Below are positions 7,410-15,764 of a stretch of DNA of 32,437 nt, in pieces (position 1 is the first letter of the stretch; every line of letters starts with the position of its first letter). This DNA is from JAGVSV01 sp040766135 (GTDB taxonomy: Bacteria; Bacillota; Clostridia; Christensenellales; Aristaeellaceae). The stretch covers positions 1-32,437 of the forward strand of contig JAXGRA010000019.1 in assembly GCA_040766135.1 (NCBI GenBank). The letters run 5' to 3'. A program made the translations under genes and the position numbers. The notes under the pieces were generated by a model, which worked only from the letters and a program-made list of their open reading frames with translations, was not told the DNA's origin and ran no database searches.

Positions 7410-9146
7410 TTGGATGGCCTGACGCTGGGTTTTGTCGCCCGCGAACTGCATAATACGCTCTCTGGCGGCCGCATTGACCGCATTTCGCAGCCCGACAAGG
7501 ACCTGGTGCTGTTGATGATCCGCACGCCCGGCGAAAACCACCGCCTGCTGGTGGCGGCCGGGCCGCACAATACGCGCATCCACTTAACCCAGGGCAGCCA
7601 TGAGAGCGCCGAGGTCGCGCCCATGTTTCTGATGCTGCTGCGCAAGCACTTAGGCGGCGGGCGTATTATCTCCATCCGGCAGCTGCAAGGCGACCGCCTG
7701 CTGGACATCACGGTGTCCGCCTTAGACGAGATGGGCGAGCGCCGCGAAAAACACCTGTACTTTGAGGCCATGGGGCGGCACACCAATTTCACGCTGGTGG
7801 ATGATGGCATGATCATCGACTGCGCCCGGCGCATCACCGATGACATGAGCCGCGTGCGCCGCGTGATGCCCGGCCTGCCCTACGAGATGCCGCCCCGGCA
7901 GGACAAGGCCGACCCCACCACCGCCACGGCGGCCGAGCTGGCCTTGCGGCTACGCGCCATGGGCGGGCGGGCGGACAAGGCGCTGGCCGAGACCGTCAGC
8001 GGCCTGTCGCTGACCACCGCTAAGGAAATTGCCCTGCGCCTGCTGGGCGATGAGCGCGCGCTGCTGCAAGGGGTGGATGTGGACGCCTTTGCGCGCGACC
8101 TGGCTGCCTTTTTTGCAGAGCTGCCCCGGATGGCCGCCCCCACGCTGCTGTTAGCGCCGGACAACGTGCCCAAGGATGTGCTGCCGTTTGCCTATCGCAG
8201 CCTGCCGGCGGAGCTGCAGCGCCCCTATCCCACCATGTCCCAGGCCATGGACACCCTGTATGACCAGAAAGATCGCCACGACCGCCTGATGCAGCGCGCC
8301 TCGGCGCTGCGGCGCACGCTGCGCACGGCCGAAGCGCGCTGCGAAAAGAAGCTGGCTGCGCAGCAGGCCGAGGTTGACGCCGCAGGGCACATGGAGGAGC
8401 TGCGCGTGGCGGGCGAGCTGCTCACCGCCTTTGGCCACCTGGCGCAAAAAGGGGCGGAACATGTGGACTTGCCCAATTATTACGATGAGAACCGGATGCT
8501 GCGCGTGGAGCTGGATCCCTCGCTCAACGCCACGGCCAATGCGCAAAGGTATTTCAAAAAATACCGCAAGGCCAATGTGGCCCGCAAGGTAGCGGCCGAG
8601 CAGATGGAGCGCACGCTGGAGGAGCTGGCGCTGATTTCAGACGCCGCCTACGCGCTGGAGCGCAGCGAGACCAGCGACGAAATCAACGAGGTCAAGCAGC
8701 CCCTGCGCGAGGCGGGCATACTGCGGCGCGAGCCGCAAAAGCGCGGCAAGCGCCGGGAGAGGCAGGGCATGCCGCTGTCCTTTCTGTCGCCGGACGGCAT
8801 GCTCATCCAGGTGGGCAAAAACAGCGTGCAGAATGAGCGGCTGTTGAAAGCCGCGCAGGGCAACGACCTGTGGTTGCATGCCAAGGACATGCCCGGCTCC
8901 CACGTCATTGTGTTTACCGGCAACAAACCCGTGCAGGACGAAACGCTCAAGCTGGCGCTGCAGCTGGCCGCGCTGTACAGCAAGGGGCGCGGCGCGGGCG
9001 TGTCCGTCAACTACACGCTGCGCAAATATGTCAAAAAGCCCGCCGGCACCCCGGCCGGGTATGTCACCTTCACCAACGAAAAAGCCGTGCTGGTAACCGC
9101 TGCCGAAAGCGATGTTGCATCCTTCCGGGTGGAGGATAAGGCGTAA
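7410..9146 (+). CDS. rqcH: Ribosome quality-control protein RqcH (NFACT/Rqc2 homologue)
   Basis: Binds stalled 50S subunits carrying peptidyl-tRNA and directs C-terminal alanine tailing in bacterial ribosome rescue. The start is TTG at 7410, placed after AGGGAGGA (7396-7403); the nearby ATG at 7414 is out of frame. The 578 residues contain an NFACT-N domain with the conserved D95-R96 pair (GDRLLDI), a middle coiled-coil rich in RTAEARCEKKLAAQQAEVD-type repeats, and a C-terminal NFACT-R domain (NDLWLHAKDMPGSH, then SVNYTLRKYVKKPAG). Older names are FbpA or fibronectin-binding protein. It ends the prmA operon, only 2 bases from the stop of the convergent nadD-pyrE gene. Confidence 0.93.
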   Translation: MDGLTLGFVARELHNTLSGGRIDRISQPDKDLVLLMIRTPGENHRLLVAAGPHNTRIHLTQGSHESAEVAPMFLMLLRKHLGGGRIISIRQLQGDRLLDITVSALDEMGERREKHLYFEAMGRHTNFTLVDDGMIIDCARRITDDMSRVRRVMPGLPYEMPPRQDKADPTTATAAELALRLRAMGGRADKALAETVSGLSLTTAKEIALRLLGDERALLQGVDVDAFARDLAAFFAELPRMAAPTLLLAPDNVPKDVLPFAYRSLPAELQRPYPTMSQAMDTLYDQKDRHDRLMQRASALRRTLRTAEARCEKKLAAQQAEVDAAGHMEELRVAGELLTAFGHLAQKGAEHVDLPNYYDENRMLRVELDPSLNATANAQRYFKKYRKANVARKVAAEQMERTLEELALISDAAYALERSETSDEINEVKQPLREAGILRREPQKRGKRRERQGMPLSFLSPDGMLIQVGKNSVQNERLLKAAQGNDLWLHAKDMPGSHVIVFTGNKPVQDETLKLALQLAALYSKGRGAGVSVNYTLRKYVKKPAGTPAGYVTFTNEKAVLVTAAESDVASFRVEDKA

Positions 9147-9148
9147 GA

Positions 9149-10321
9149 TTACCGCTCCCGCCCGTCCAGCGCCTGCCCGCGCTGGCACATGGGGCAGGCG
9201 AACGAGGGGTGGTTCTCCACTTTGATATACAAAATCGCACTTAAATGCGGGTCAAAATCCACTCGGCTATCGGTTTTATCCACCAAACAGCCAATGCCCA
9301 CCACTTCGCAGCCGGCATCTGCCACCAGCTGCTTCATTTCGCGCAGGCTGGCACCGGTGGTTACCTCGTCTTCCACAATCAGCACCTTTGTGCCCGGCGT
9401 CAGGTGAAAACCACGGCTGAGCGCGAGCGCGCCTTCGGTGCGCTCGCAGTACAGGCTGGGCAGGTTCATTTGCCGGCCCATTTCATACGACAGGATCAGC
9501 CCGCCCACGGCGGCTGACAGCACGACCTGCGCGCCACAGTCTGCAAACCGACGCACCAACTCACCACAGATGACCTGTGCGTGCTCAGCGCGCTCAAAGG
9601 CGCGCGCACACTGCACATAGGCATCGGCATGCCGTCCGCTGGCGCGCACATAGTGCCCGCGCTTGACAACACCTAATTGCAACAGCAGGTCGCGGGCTGC
9701 GCTGTCGCCCGGCGCGGGCTGGCTGCCGGGGGTATAGAGATGATGTTCCTGAATGTAGGCGGCGATGCTGTCCGGCACCCAATCGTTGAGAGGCTCGCCG
9801 AGGGCTGCTGCCTCGCGGATGCGGGTGGAAGAAATATCCAGGCCGCGCTGTGCAAGCAGCGTGGCGCAAAGGCCAAATTGCTCCCTCAACTGCGCCATCA
9901 GCGCCAGGATATCCTCGCGCGTGTCCTCCCCGCGCAGCATCACCGCCATGTCGCACAGGCGCGCGACTTCCTCCGGCGATTTCCAGGAATCCAGCACTTG
10001 TAACGTGTCCGAGCCAATCAAATAGGTGAACTGTGCGTTGGGGTACATGTTGTGCAGGAGACGCAGTGTATCCACGGTGTAGGTGCACCCGGGGCGCAGC
10101 ATTTCTATGTCCGACCAAGTAAAGCGCAGGTCCTCGCCTGCCGCTAAGCGCACCATGGCAAGCCGGTCATGGGACGCAGCGTGGGGCGCCTTGTGCGGCG
10201 GGTCGCCGCCGGGCAAGAGCAGGATCTGATCCAGGGAAAGTTCCGCCAGCGCGGCCTGGGCCATATGGATATGGCCCCTGTGAATGGGGTCAAACGTACC
10301 CCCCATGATGCCCAGACGCAT
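9149..10321 (-). CDS. nadD-pyrE: NadD-PyrE fusion: nicotinate-mononucleotide adenylyltransferase plus orotate phosphoribosyltransferase
   Basis: One 390-residue frame holds two complete enzymes. Residues 1-196 are NadD (NaMN + ATP to NaAD), with GGTFDPIHRGH at 7-17, YLIGSDTL and ISSTRIR at 163-169. Residues about 205-390 are PyrE (orotate + PRPP to OMP), with HYVRASGRHADAY (223-235), the ER..G segment at 293 and the PRPP loop VEDEVTTGAS (316-325). The PyrE C-terminus carries a CPMC pair. The ATG at 10321 follows AGGAGGTG (10326-10333). No stop or frameshift separates the halves; the linker is about 10 residues (TPGSQPAPGD). It is divergent from nadE across about 110 bases. Confidence 0.92.
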   Translation of the reverse strand: MRLGIMGGTFDPIHRGHIHMAQAALAELSLDQILLLPGGDPPHKAPHAASHDRLAMVRLAAGEDLRFTWSDIEMLRPGCTYTVDTLRLLHNMYPNAQFTYLIGSDTLQVLDSWKSPEEVARLCDMAVMLRGEDTREDILALMAQLREQFGLCATLLAQRGLDISSTRIREAAALGEPLNDWVPDSIAAYIQEHHLYTPGSQPAPGDSAARDLLLQLGVVKRGHYVRASGRHADAYVQCARAFERAEHAQVICGELVRRFADCGAQVVLSAAVGGLILSYEMGRQMNLPSLYCERTEGALALSRGFHLTPGTKVLIVEDEVTTGASLREMKQLVADAGCEVVGIGCLVDKTDSRVDFDPHLSAILYIKVENHPSFACPMCQRGQALDGRER

Positions 10322-10348
10322 AGTGCACCTCCTGATTTGTTTTTTATC

Positions 10349-10377
10349 ATTATACTGCATGGGCGCAGTTTTTGCCA
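10349..10377 (-). promoter_or_regulatory. Promoter of nadD-pyrE
   Basis: On the minus strand a perfect TATAAT (10349-10354) lies 17 bases from a weak -35 TGGCAA (10372-10377). It is back to back with the nadE promoter, so one regulator could act on both genes. Confidence 0.55.
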
Positions 10378-10382
10378 TGCCC

Positions 10383-10411
10383 TTGCCACAGGCGTCAGCA
10401 GGTGGTATAAA
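10383..10411 (+). promoter_or_regulatory. Promoter of nadE
   Basis: TTGCCA (10383-10388), a 17-base spacer and TATAAA (10406-10411), preceded by TGG as an extended -10. The expected start point leaves a leader of about 15 bases before the GTG start, so there is no room for a riboswitch. Confidence 0.6.
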
Positions 10412-10431
10412 AAGCCAGGGAGGGATGCAGC

Positions 10432-12159
10432 GTGCGTTTGGCCTGCGCCTCGGCAGGGGGAAAGCCCGCCGATGTGGCGTTTAACCTGGAAAGCGTGCTC
10501 AACAGCGTGGCGCGTGCCCGCCAAAGCGGGGCACGGCTGCTGGTGTTACCGCAGCTGTGCCTGACAGGCATCGGATGCGGCGATCTGTTCAAAAGCGACA
10601 CATTGCTGCAAGCGACGGCGGCCGCTGCATTGAAAGTAACTGCTGCTGTGCAGGGCATGACCTGCGTATTTGGCCTGCCCGTGCGGGTGGAGGAGCAGGT
10701 TGTTTCGGTGGCCGCCGTGGCACAGGACGGCATGCTAATTGCGCTGGTGCCTGACCCTGCCTACGGCATGACTTCAGGCCTTGTGCATCTGCCGGGCCTC
10801 ACGCTGCCGCTGTTCCAGGATGCTTTGCAGATAGATGGCCTGACATTGGCGGTGCGCTTTCCGCAGCAGGCGGGAGAGCTGCCGGAGGCGGACATTATTG
10901 CCGTGCCGGGCGGCGAGCCTTTCCACGCCGGTGCGGGGGAGGAGCGCGTGCATCAGCTGGCCGGGCATATGGGCCTGGTGGTGTATGCCAACGCCTCGGT
11001 GCGCGAATCCACCACGGATTATGTATATGACGGCCAGATGTTCATGCTGCGCGATGGCTGGATGTTGGGACAGGTACAGCCGTTTTCTGAGGATGCGTTG
11101 CTGGTATGCGACAGCGATGGGACAACGCAAAAGCCCCAGCTCTTGCTCGAGCGCGATGCCCGGTATCCCTATGCGCCGGTTCCAGGCCCTGCGCGCAATA
11201 TGTGGTGCCGTGAGGTTTTGCATGCCGCCGCACAGGGGCTGGCCACCCGCATGGCTAACATCGGGGTGAAATCCCTGACGCTGGGTGTGTCCGGCGGGCT
11301 GGATTCAGCGCACGCGCTGCTGGTGTCGCTGCAGGCGCTGGACATCTTGGACCTGCCCAGGGGTAATCTGCACGCTGTGAGTTTACCTGCCTTTGGCAGC
11401 ACGCAGCGCACGCAGAACAACGCCGTGCGCCTGATGGAGGGGCTGGGATTGGTGCCGCGTATTATCCCCATCGGGGACAGTGTGGCGCGGCACCTGGCCG
11501 ATATCGGCCATGATGGCACGACGCCCGATGCGGCCTATGAAAATGCGCAGGCGCGGGAGCGCACGCAGGTGCTGATGGATTTGGCCAACATGGTAAACGG
11601 CCTGATGGTGGGCCCCGGCGATATGAGCGAGCTGGCGCTGGGCTTTACCACCTATGGTGGCGATCACATGAGCATGTATGCTGTCAACAGCGGCCTGTAC
11701 AAAAGCGTCATCCGCATGAGCGTGGAGGCCTGGGCGCGCGCGCACCCCGGTACGCAGGCCGCGCAGGTGCTGCTGGATATTCTGGATACGCCGGTCAGCC
11801 CCGAGTTGCTGCCGCCCAAGGACGGCCAGATGGCGCAAAAAACCGAGGACATTGTGGGGCCGTATGAACTGAACGACTTTTTCCTGCATCATTTTTTACG
11901 GGACTTTGCCACGCCGCAGCAGCTGATGGCGCGTGCCGGGCAGGCCTTTGCCGGGCAGTATACAAAGCCCGTCATCGCTGGCTGGATGAAGATGTTTTTT
12001 CGGCGCTTCTTTGCGTCCCAGTTCAAACGCAGCTGCATGCCCGACGGCCCTCAGGTGCTGGGCGTTTCGCTCTCGCCGCGCGGGGGGTTATCTATGCCGT
12101 CGGATGCAGCCAGCAAGTTGTGGCTGGACGCATGCAACAATATGATGAATACACTGTAG
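10432..12159 (+). CDS. nadE: NAD+ synthetase with a degenerate glutaminase domain
   Basis: Two-domain NadE, 575 residues, somewhat short for the glutamine-dependent class (roughly 640-680). The synthetase half looks active: ATP P-loop SGGLDS (287-292) and the family segment FTTYGGDHMSMYAVN. The N-terminal nitrilase-like half keeps the fold (LLVLPQLCLTG, later RESTTDYVYDGQ) but appears to have lost its triad. The Glu of PELxLTG is Gln (Q41), the VPK lysine is replaced in VPDPAYG (D108), and the EICEDLW cysteine segment reads VRFPQQ. It would therefore need free ammonia or a partner glutaminase. The GTG start at 10432 is supported by GGGAGGG (10418-10424); an ATG at 10425 is out of frame. Confidence 0.88.
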   Translation: MRLACASAGGKPADVAFNLESVLNSVARARQSGARLLVLPQLCLTGIGCGDLFKSDTLLQATAAAALKVTAAVQGMTCVFGLPVRVEEQVVSVAAVAQDGMLIALVPDPAYGMTSGLVHLPGLTLPLFQDALQIDGLTLAVRFPQQAGELPEADIIAVPGGEPFHAGAGEERVHQLAGHMGLVVYANASVRESTTDYVYDGQMFMLRDGWMLGQVQPFSEDALLVCDSDGTTQKPQLLLERDARYPYAPVPGPARNMWCREVLHAAAQGLATRMANIGVKSLTLGVSGGLDSAHALLVSLQALDILDLPRGNLHAVSLPAFGSTQRTQNNAVRLMEGLGLVPRIIPIGDSVARHLADIGHDGTTPDAAYENAQARERTQVLMDLANMVNGLMVGPGDMSELALGFTTYGGDHMSMYAVNSGLYKSVIRMSVEAWARAHPGTQAAQVLLDILDTPVSPELLPPKDGQMAQKTEDIVGPYELNDFFLHHFLRDFATPQQLMARAGQAFAGQYTKPVIAGWMKMFFRRFFASQFKRSCMPDGPQVLGVSLSPRGGLSMPSDAASKLWLDACNNMMNTL

Positions 12160-12169
12160 GGGGAACACT

Positions 12170-13231
12170 ATGCGAAACATTCTGCGCACCATCTACCGCC
12201 GATATTTGATCGATGCCATGAGCGCCATGGCGCTGGGCCTGTTTTCTTCGCTGATTATCGGCCTGATATTGGCCCAGCTGGCGCGTATCCCGCTGCTGGC
12301 GGAGCTGAAGGCATATGCGGATGTGGTGTCGGCTTCCTCACCGGTGGTGGGCGCGGCCATTGGCGTGGCCATAGCTGCCGGTCTGAAAGCCGAAAAACTG
12401 GCGCTGTTTTCGTCGGCCGTGGCGGGTGCGGTGGGCTACAGCATGTCCAACGTGATGGGCGCTTATTTCGCCGCGGTGGTGGGGGCGGAGCTGGGTCAGC
12501 TGGTTTACGGCAAGACCAAGCTGGACATTCTGGTGGTGCCCGCTGTGGTCATTGTGGCCGGCGGCGTGACGGCCTCGCTGCTGTCGCCTGTTATCAACGG
12601 CAGCATATCCGCGCTGCAGGCCTTTGTGGAAACGGCCACGCTGCTGCAGCCCATCCCCATGGGCATTGTGCTGTCGGTGGTGTTTGGCATGGTGCTCACC
12701 GCACCCATCTCCAGCGCCGCGCTGGCCGCCGTGGTGTTCACGCCGGAAGCAGGCACGGCGCTCACGCCCGGTCTGGCGTTGGCCGCGGGTGCCGCCACTG
12801 TGGGCTGCTGCTGCCAGATGGTGGGGTTTGCGGTGGCCAGCTACCGTGAAAATGGCGTGTCCGGCTTGATCTCGCAGGGCATCGGCACCTCCATGCTGCA
12901 GTTTGGCAACATCATGGCCAAGCCCGTGATCTGGCTGCCGCCTACGATTGTATCGGCGATATTGGGGCCGCTGGCCACCACCGTGCTGCCCATGCGCAAT
13001 GCGTCTGCCGCCGCCGGCATGGGCACGTCCGGCCTGGTGGGGCAGGTGGGCACGTATCTGGCCATGCAGGATGAAGGCGTGCTGGGCGTTACCATTAAGG
13101 TGCTGTTGCTGCACATCATACTGCCCGCGCTGCTTACCTGGCTGGTCAGCGAATGGTTCCGTAAAATGGGCTGGATACGCTTTGGCGATATGCTGCTGGA
13201 CGACCGCCCCGCAAAGGAGAAAGCAAAATGA
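12170..13231 (+). CDS. Orphan PTS EIIC-like membrane protein
   Basis: Integral membrane protein of 353 residues, mostly hydrophobic, with about nine or ten membrane segments. It resembles the stand-alone PTS_EIIC_2 group, proteins annotated as phosphotransferase IIC without a IIB or IIA domain. No EIIA, EIIB or HPr gene is nearby and no cytoplasmic phosphorylation domain is visible, so sugar phosphorylation is doubtful. It starts 10 bases after nadE and overlaps pncB by 4 bases (ATGA), so it is almost certainly cotranscribed and coupled with NAD genes. By context it could import nicotinate or another pyridine precursor; this is inference only. Confidence 0.7.
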   Translation: MRNILRTIYRRYLIDAMSAMALGLFSSLIIGLILAQLARIPLLAELKAYADVVSASSPVVGAAIGVAIAAGLKAEKLALFSSAVAGAVGYSMSNVMGAYFAAVVGAELGQLVYGKTKLDILVVPAVVIVAGGVTASLLSPVINGSISALQAFVETATLLQPIPMGIVLSVVFGMVLTAPISSAALAAVVFTPEAGTALTPGLALAAGAATVGCCCQMVGFAVASYRENGVSGLISQGIGTSMLQFGNIMAKPVIWLPPTIVSAILGPLATTVLPMRNASAAAGMGTSGLVGQVGTYLAMQDEGVLGVTIKVLLLHIILPALLTWLVSEWFRKMGWIRFGDMLLDDRPAKEKAK

Positions 13232-14661
13232 GCAACCTTACAATGCTTACCGACCTGTACGAACTGACCATGATGTACGGGTACCTGAAACACGGCATGG
13301 AACGCCGCCGCGCAGTGTTTGATATGTTTTACCGCCAGCCGCCCGGCGGCAGCAGCTATTCCATCATGGCGGGCGTGGAGCAACTGCGCGATTATATCCT
13401 GAACCTGCACTTTGACGAGGACGACCTGGCCTACCTGCGCTCGCTCAAGCTGTTTGATGAAGAGTTTTTGGAAAAATTGCGCAACTTCCGCTTTACGGCT
13501 GATATATATGCCGTGCCCGAGGGCAGCATCATATTCCCCGGTGAGCCCATTGTGCGCGTGGAGGGCGAGCTGTTCCAGGTGCAGCTGATCGAAACCGCGA
13601 TGCTCAACATCGTGGGCCATCAGACGCTGATTGCCACCAAGGCCAACCGCATCGTGCGCGCGGCGCAGGGCGTCAAGGTGATGGAGTTTGGCCTGCGCCG
13701 TGCGCAGGGGCCGGACGCCGGGGTATATGGCGCGCGCGCCGCTGTGGTGGGCGGGTGCACGTCCACCAGCAACGTGCTGACCGGTCAGATGTTTGGCATT
13801 CCGGTCAGCGGCACACACGCGCACAGCTGGGTGATGAGCTTTGAAAGCGAGCTGGAGGCCTTCCGTGCCTATGCGCGCTGCTTTCCCAATGCCTGCATGT
13901 TGCTGGTGGATACCTTTGACACGCTGCGCAGCGGCGTACCCAACGCCATTACGGTGTTTAGGGAGCTGCGCAAGCGCGGGCATGAGCCGGTGGGCATCCG
14001 TCTGGACAGCGGCGACCTGGCCTATCTAAGCCGCGAGGCGCGCCGCATGCTGGACGAGGCGGGCTTCCCGAACACCGTCATCGTGGCCAGCAACGACCTG
14101 GATGAATACTTGATTCGCGAACTAATCACCCAGGGCGCGCGCATTGACCTGTGGGGCGTGGGCACCAAGCTGATCACCAGCGCCGACGGCCCCGCGCTGG
14201 GCGGCGTGTACAAAATGAGCGCCATTGAGGAAAACGGCGCGCTGGCCCCGCGCATGAAGCGCTCCGATAATCCGGGCAAGATTACCCTGCCTGGGCGCAA
14301 GGAAGTATATCGTCTGTATGACGAACAGGGCATGGCCATAGCGGACTATATCACCCTGGCCGATGAAGCAGTGGATACCAGCCGGGAGCTGACCATATTT
14401 GACCCCAACGAAACCTGGAAGCGCATGACGCTGAAAAACTTTACCGCCGTGCCGCTGCTGGCGCCGCTGTTCAAGGACGGCCAGCCTGTGGGCGAAAACC
14501 CCACGCTGGCGGAGATTAACGCGCACCGCACCGCGCAGGAAAAGACCTTCTGGGATCAGTATCTGCGCATCACCAACCCGCACACCTTCAAGGTAGACCT
14601 GTCCGACAGGTTGTGGCAGCTGCGCAACGACCTGCTTTCGCGCAATGAACACGAAAGCTGA
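13228..14661 (+). CDS. pncB: Nicotinate phosphoribosyltransferase PncB
   Basis: Makes nicotinate mononucleotide from nicotinate and PRPP with ATP hydrolysis, the entry step of the Preiss-Handler route. The 477 residues begin LTDLYELTMMYGYL, typical of the family. GTHAHSWVM (195-203) contains the conserved histidine region, and VGIRLDSGDLAYLS and DLWGVGTKL mark the PRPP/product-binding barrel. The ATG overlaps the upstream membrane-protein stop by 4 bases, and the 3' end overlaps the next gene by 17 bases. With NadD and NadE next door, the cell has the full three-step path from nicotinate to NAD within 5.5 kb. Confidence 0.95.
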   Translation: MSNLTMLTDLYELTMMYGYLKHGMERRRAVFDMFYRQPPGGSSYSIMAGVEQLRDYILNLHFDEDDLAYLRSLKLFDEEFLEKLRNFRFTADIYAVPEGSIIFPGEPIVRVEGELFQVQLIETAMLNIVGHQTLIATKANRIVRAAQGVKVMEFGLRRAQGPDAGVYGARAAVVGGCTSTSNVLTGQMFGIPVSGTHAHSWVMSFESELEAFRAYARCFPNACMLLVDTFDTLRSGVPNAITVFRELRKRGHEPVGIRLDSGDLAYLSREARRMLDEAGFPNTVIVASNDLDEYLIRELITQGARIDLWGVGTKLITSADGPALGGVYKMSAIEENGALAPRMKRSDNPGKITLPGRKEVYRLYDEQGMAIADYITLADEAVDTSRELTIFDPNETWKRMTLKNFTAVPLLAPLFKDGQPVGENPTLAEINAHRTAQEKTFWDQYLRITNPHTFKVDLSDRLWQLRNDLLSRNEHES

Positions 14662-15181
14662 AAACATCTGCGCCATCTGGGAGCTGGATGAAAGCACCGT
14701 GCGCACGCTGCGCTCGCTGCTGTACGGCTCCGGGCCGGACAATGAGCTGCTGGCCAACTTTCACCCGCACATTACGCTGGCAAATTACCTTAACATAGAG
14801 CGTGAGCCCCTGATGAAATATACGCACGATTATGCCGCCCATACCGAGGCTTTCCGTGCGGATTTTGCATCCGTGGGCTTATTGTCCCCGCAACACCTGG
14901 TGTGCTTCCCGCGCATGAAGGGCGGGCTGTATGAAAACTTTGTGCGCTATCATGAGTGTTTCGACGCCCAGGCCGACCAATGGACCAGTCTGCACGGCGG
15001 GCTGTACCGGCCGCATGTGTCGCTGTATTTCGAGGGGCAGGGCGTGACCCAGCAGGCCATCACGCGCATCCAGCAAAACTTTTCGCCGTTCACCGGGCAC
15101 GTGGTGGCGCTGTCGCTGTCCTTGGTCAAGCCCGACGGCTTTTCTATCTTGGCTACCTACCCGCTGTTGCGCGCGATATAG
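14645..15181 (+). CDS. 2H phosphoesterase / 2'-5' RNA ligase-like protein
   Basis: A 178-residue member of the 2H (LigT-like) superfamily. The two H-x-[ST]-x motifs are H42-I-T-L and H124-V-S-L, 82 residues apart, as expected for the two-lobed fold. Such enzymes open or form cyclic or 2'-5' phosphodiester bonds; candidates include ADP-ribose 1",2"-cyclic phosphate and 2'-5' RNA ends. The 17-base overlap with pncB and its NAD-locus position make an NAD-derived cyclic phosphate substrate worth considering, but the sequence alone does not show this. Confidence 0.8.
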   Translation: MNTKAENICAIWELDESTVRTLRSLLYGSGPDNELLANFHPHITLANYLNIEREPLMKYTHDYAAHTEAFRADFASVGLLSPQHLVCFPRMKGGLYENFVRYHECFDAQADQWTSLHGGLYRPHVSLYFEGQGVTQQAITRIQQNFSPFTGHVVALSLSLVKPDGFSILATYPLLRAI

Positions 15182-15222
15182 GGGAGCAAACAGTTAAAAC
15201 TATGGACTTTTATGGGGGAATT

Positions 15223-15702
15223 ATGTCATCCATCGATGCAGTGCAGGCATATTTTGATAAAAACGGGTTTACTGGTGAAATCCTTACCTTTGATGTATCC
15301 AGCGCCACCGTGCCGCTGGCCGCCCAGGCATTGGGCTGTGAGGAAGCGCGCATTGCCAAAACGCTGTCCTACTTGGTCAACGGGCAGCCCGTGCTGGTAG
15401 TAGCGGCGGGCGATGCGCGGGTGGACAACCGCAAGTTCAAGGACGCCTTTGGCACCAAGGCGCGCATGCTGACGCCCGAACAGGCTGAGGAGTTGGTCGG
15501 TCACCGCGTGGGCGGGGTGTGCCCGTTTGCGGTAAAGCCCGGCGTGCAGGTGTATTTAGACACCTCGCTTCAGCGCTTTGACACTGTGTTTCCCGCCTGC
15601 GGCAGCGCCAACAGCGCCGTAGAAATGACCATCCCGGAGCTGGAGCGCCTGTCCCACAGCTTGGGCTGGGTGGAGGTATGCAGGCTGCCGGACAGTATAT
15701 AA
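15223..15702 (+). CDS. YbaK/ProX-family aminoacyl-tRNA deacylase
   Basis: A 159-residue YbaK-like protein that probably hydrolyses mischarged tRNA (Cys-tRNA-Pro or a related species) in trans. The fold is recognisable from ARIAKTLSYLVNGQPVLVVAAGDARVD (region 44-70), the family lysine in the IAKTL segment, and the GGVCPFA stretch. ATG 15223 follows GGGGGAA (15214-15220). An in-frame ATG at 15202 is possible but has no ribosome site. It is separated from the 2H gene by 41 bases and ends at a strong bidirectional terminator. Confidence 0.88.
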   Translation: MSSIDAVQAYFDKNGFTGEILTFDVSSATVPLAAQALGCEEARIAKTLSYLVNGQPVLVVAAGDARVDNRKFKDAFGTKARMLTPEQAEELVGHRVGGVCPFAVKPGVQVYLDTSLQRFDTVFPACGSANSAVEMTIPELERLSHSLGWVEVCRLPDSI

Positions 15703-15709
15703 CAATATG

Positions 15710-15755
15710 AAAAAACCGCGCCTGGGGGACTGTTCCTCGGGTGCGGGTTTTTTTT
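15710..15755. terminator. Bidirectional intrinsic terminator
   Basis: A long stem pairs ACCGCGCCTGGGG (15715-15727) with CCTCGGGTGCGGGT (15735-15748), with one bulged G and some G-T pairs. It is flanked by six A on the left and eight T on the right (15748-15755). It can end ybaK transcripts on the plus strand and NUDIX transcripts on the minus strand. Confidence 0.85.
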
Positions 15756-15764
15756 GCGTTCTTT

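Noticed and set aside
10412..10431. NAD-sensing riboswitch before nadE
   Set aside because: The predicted transcript leader is only about 15 bases, too short for a riboswitch.
12841..13983. Long minus-strand open frame (380 codons) opposite the EIIC-like gene and pncB
   Set aside because: It is antisense to two well-supported genes, has low-complexity composition typical of GC-rich shadows, and no recognisable domain.
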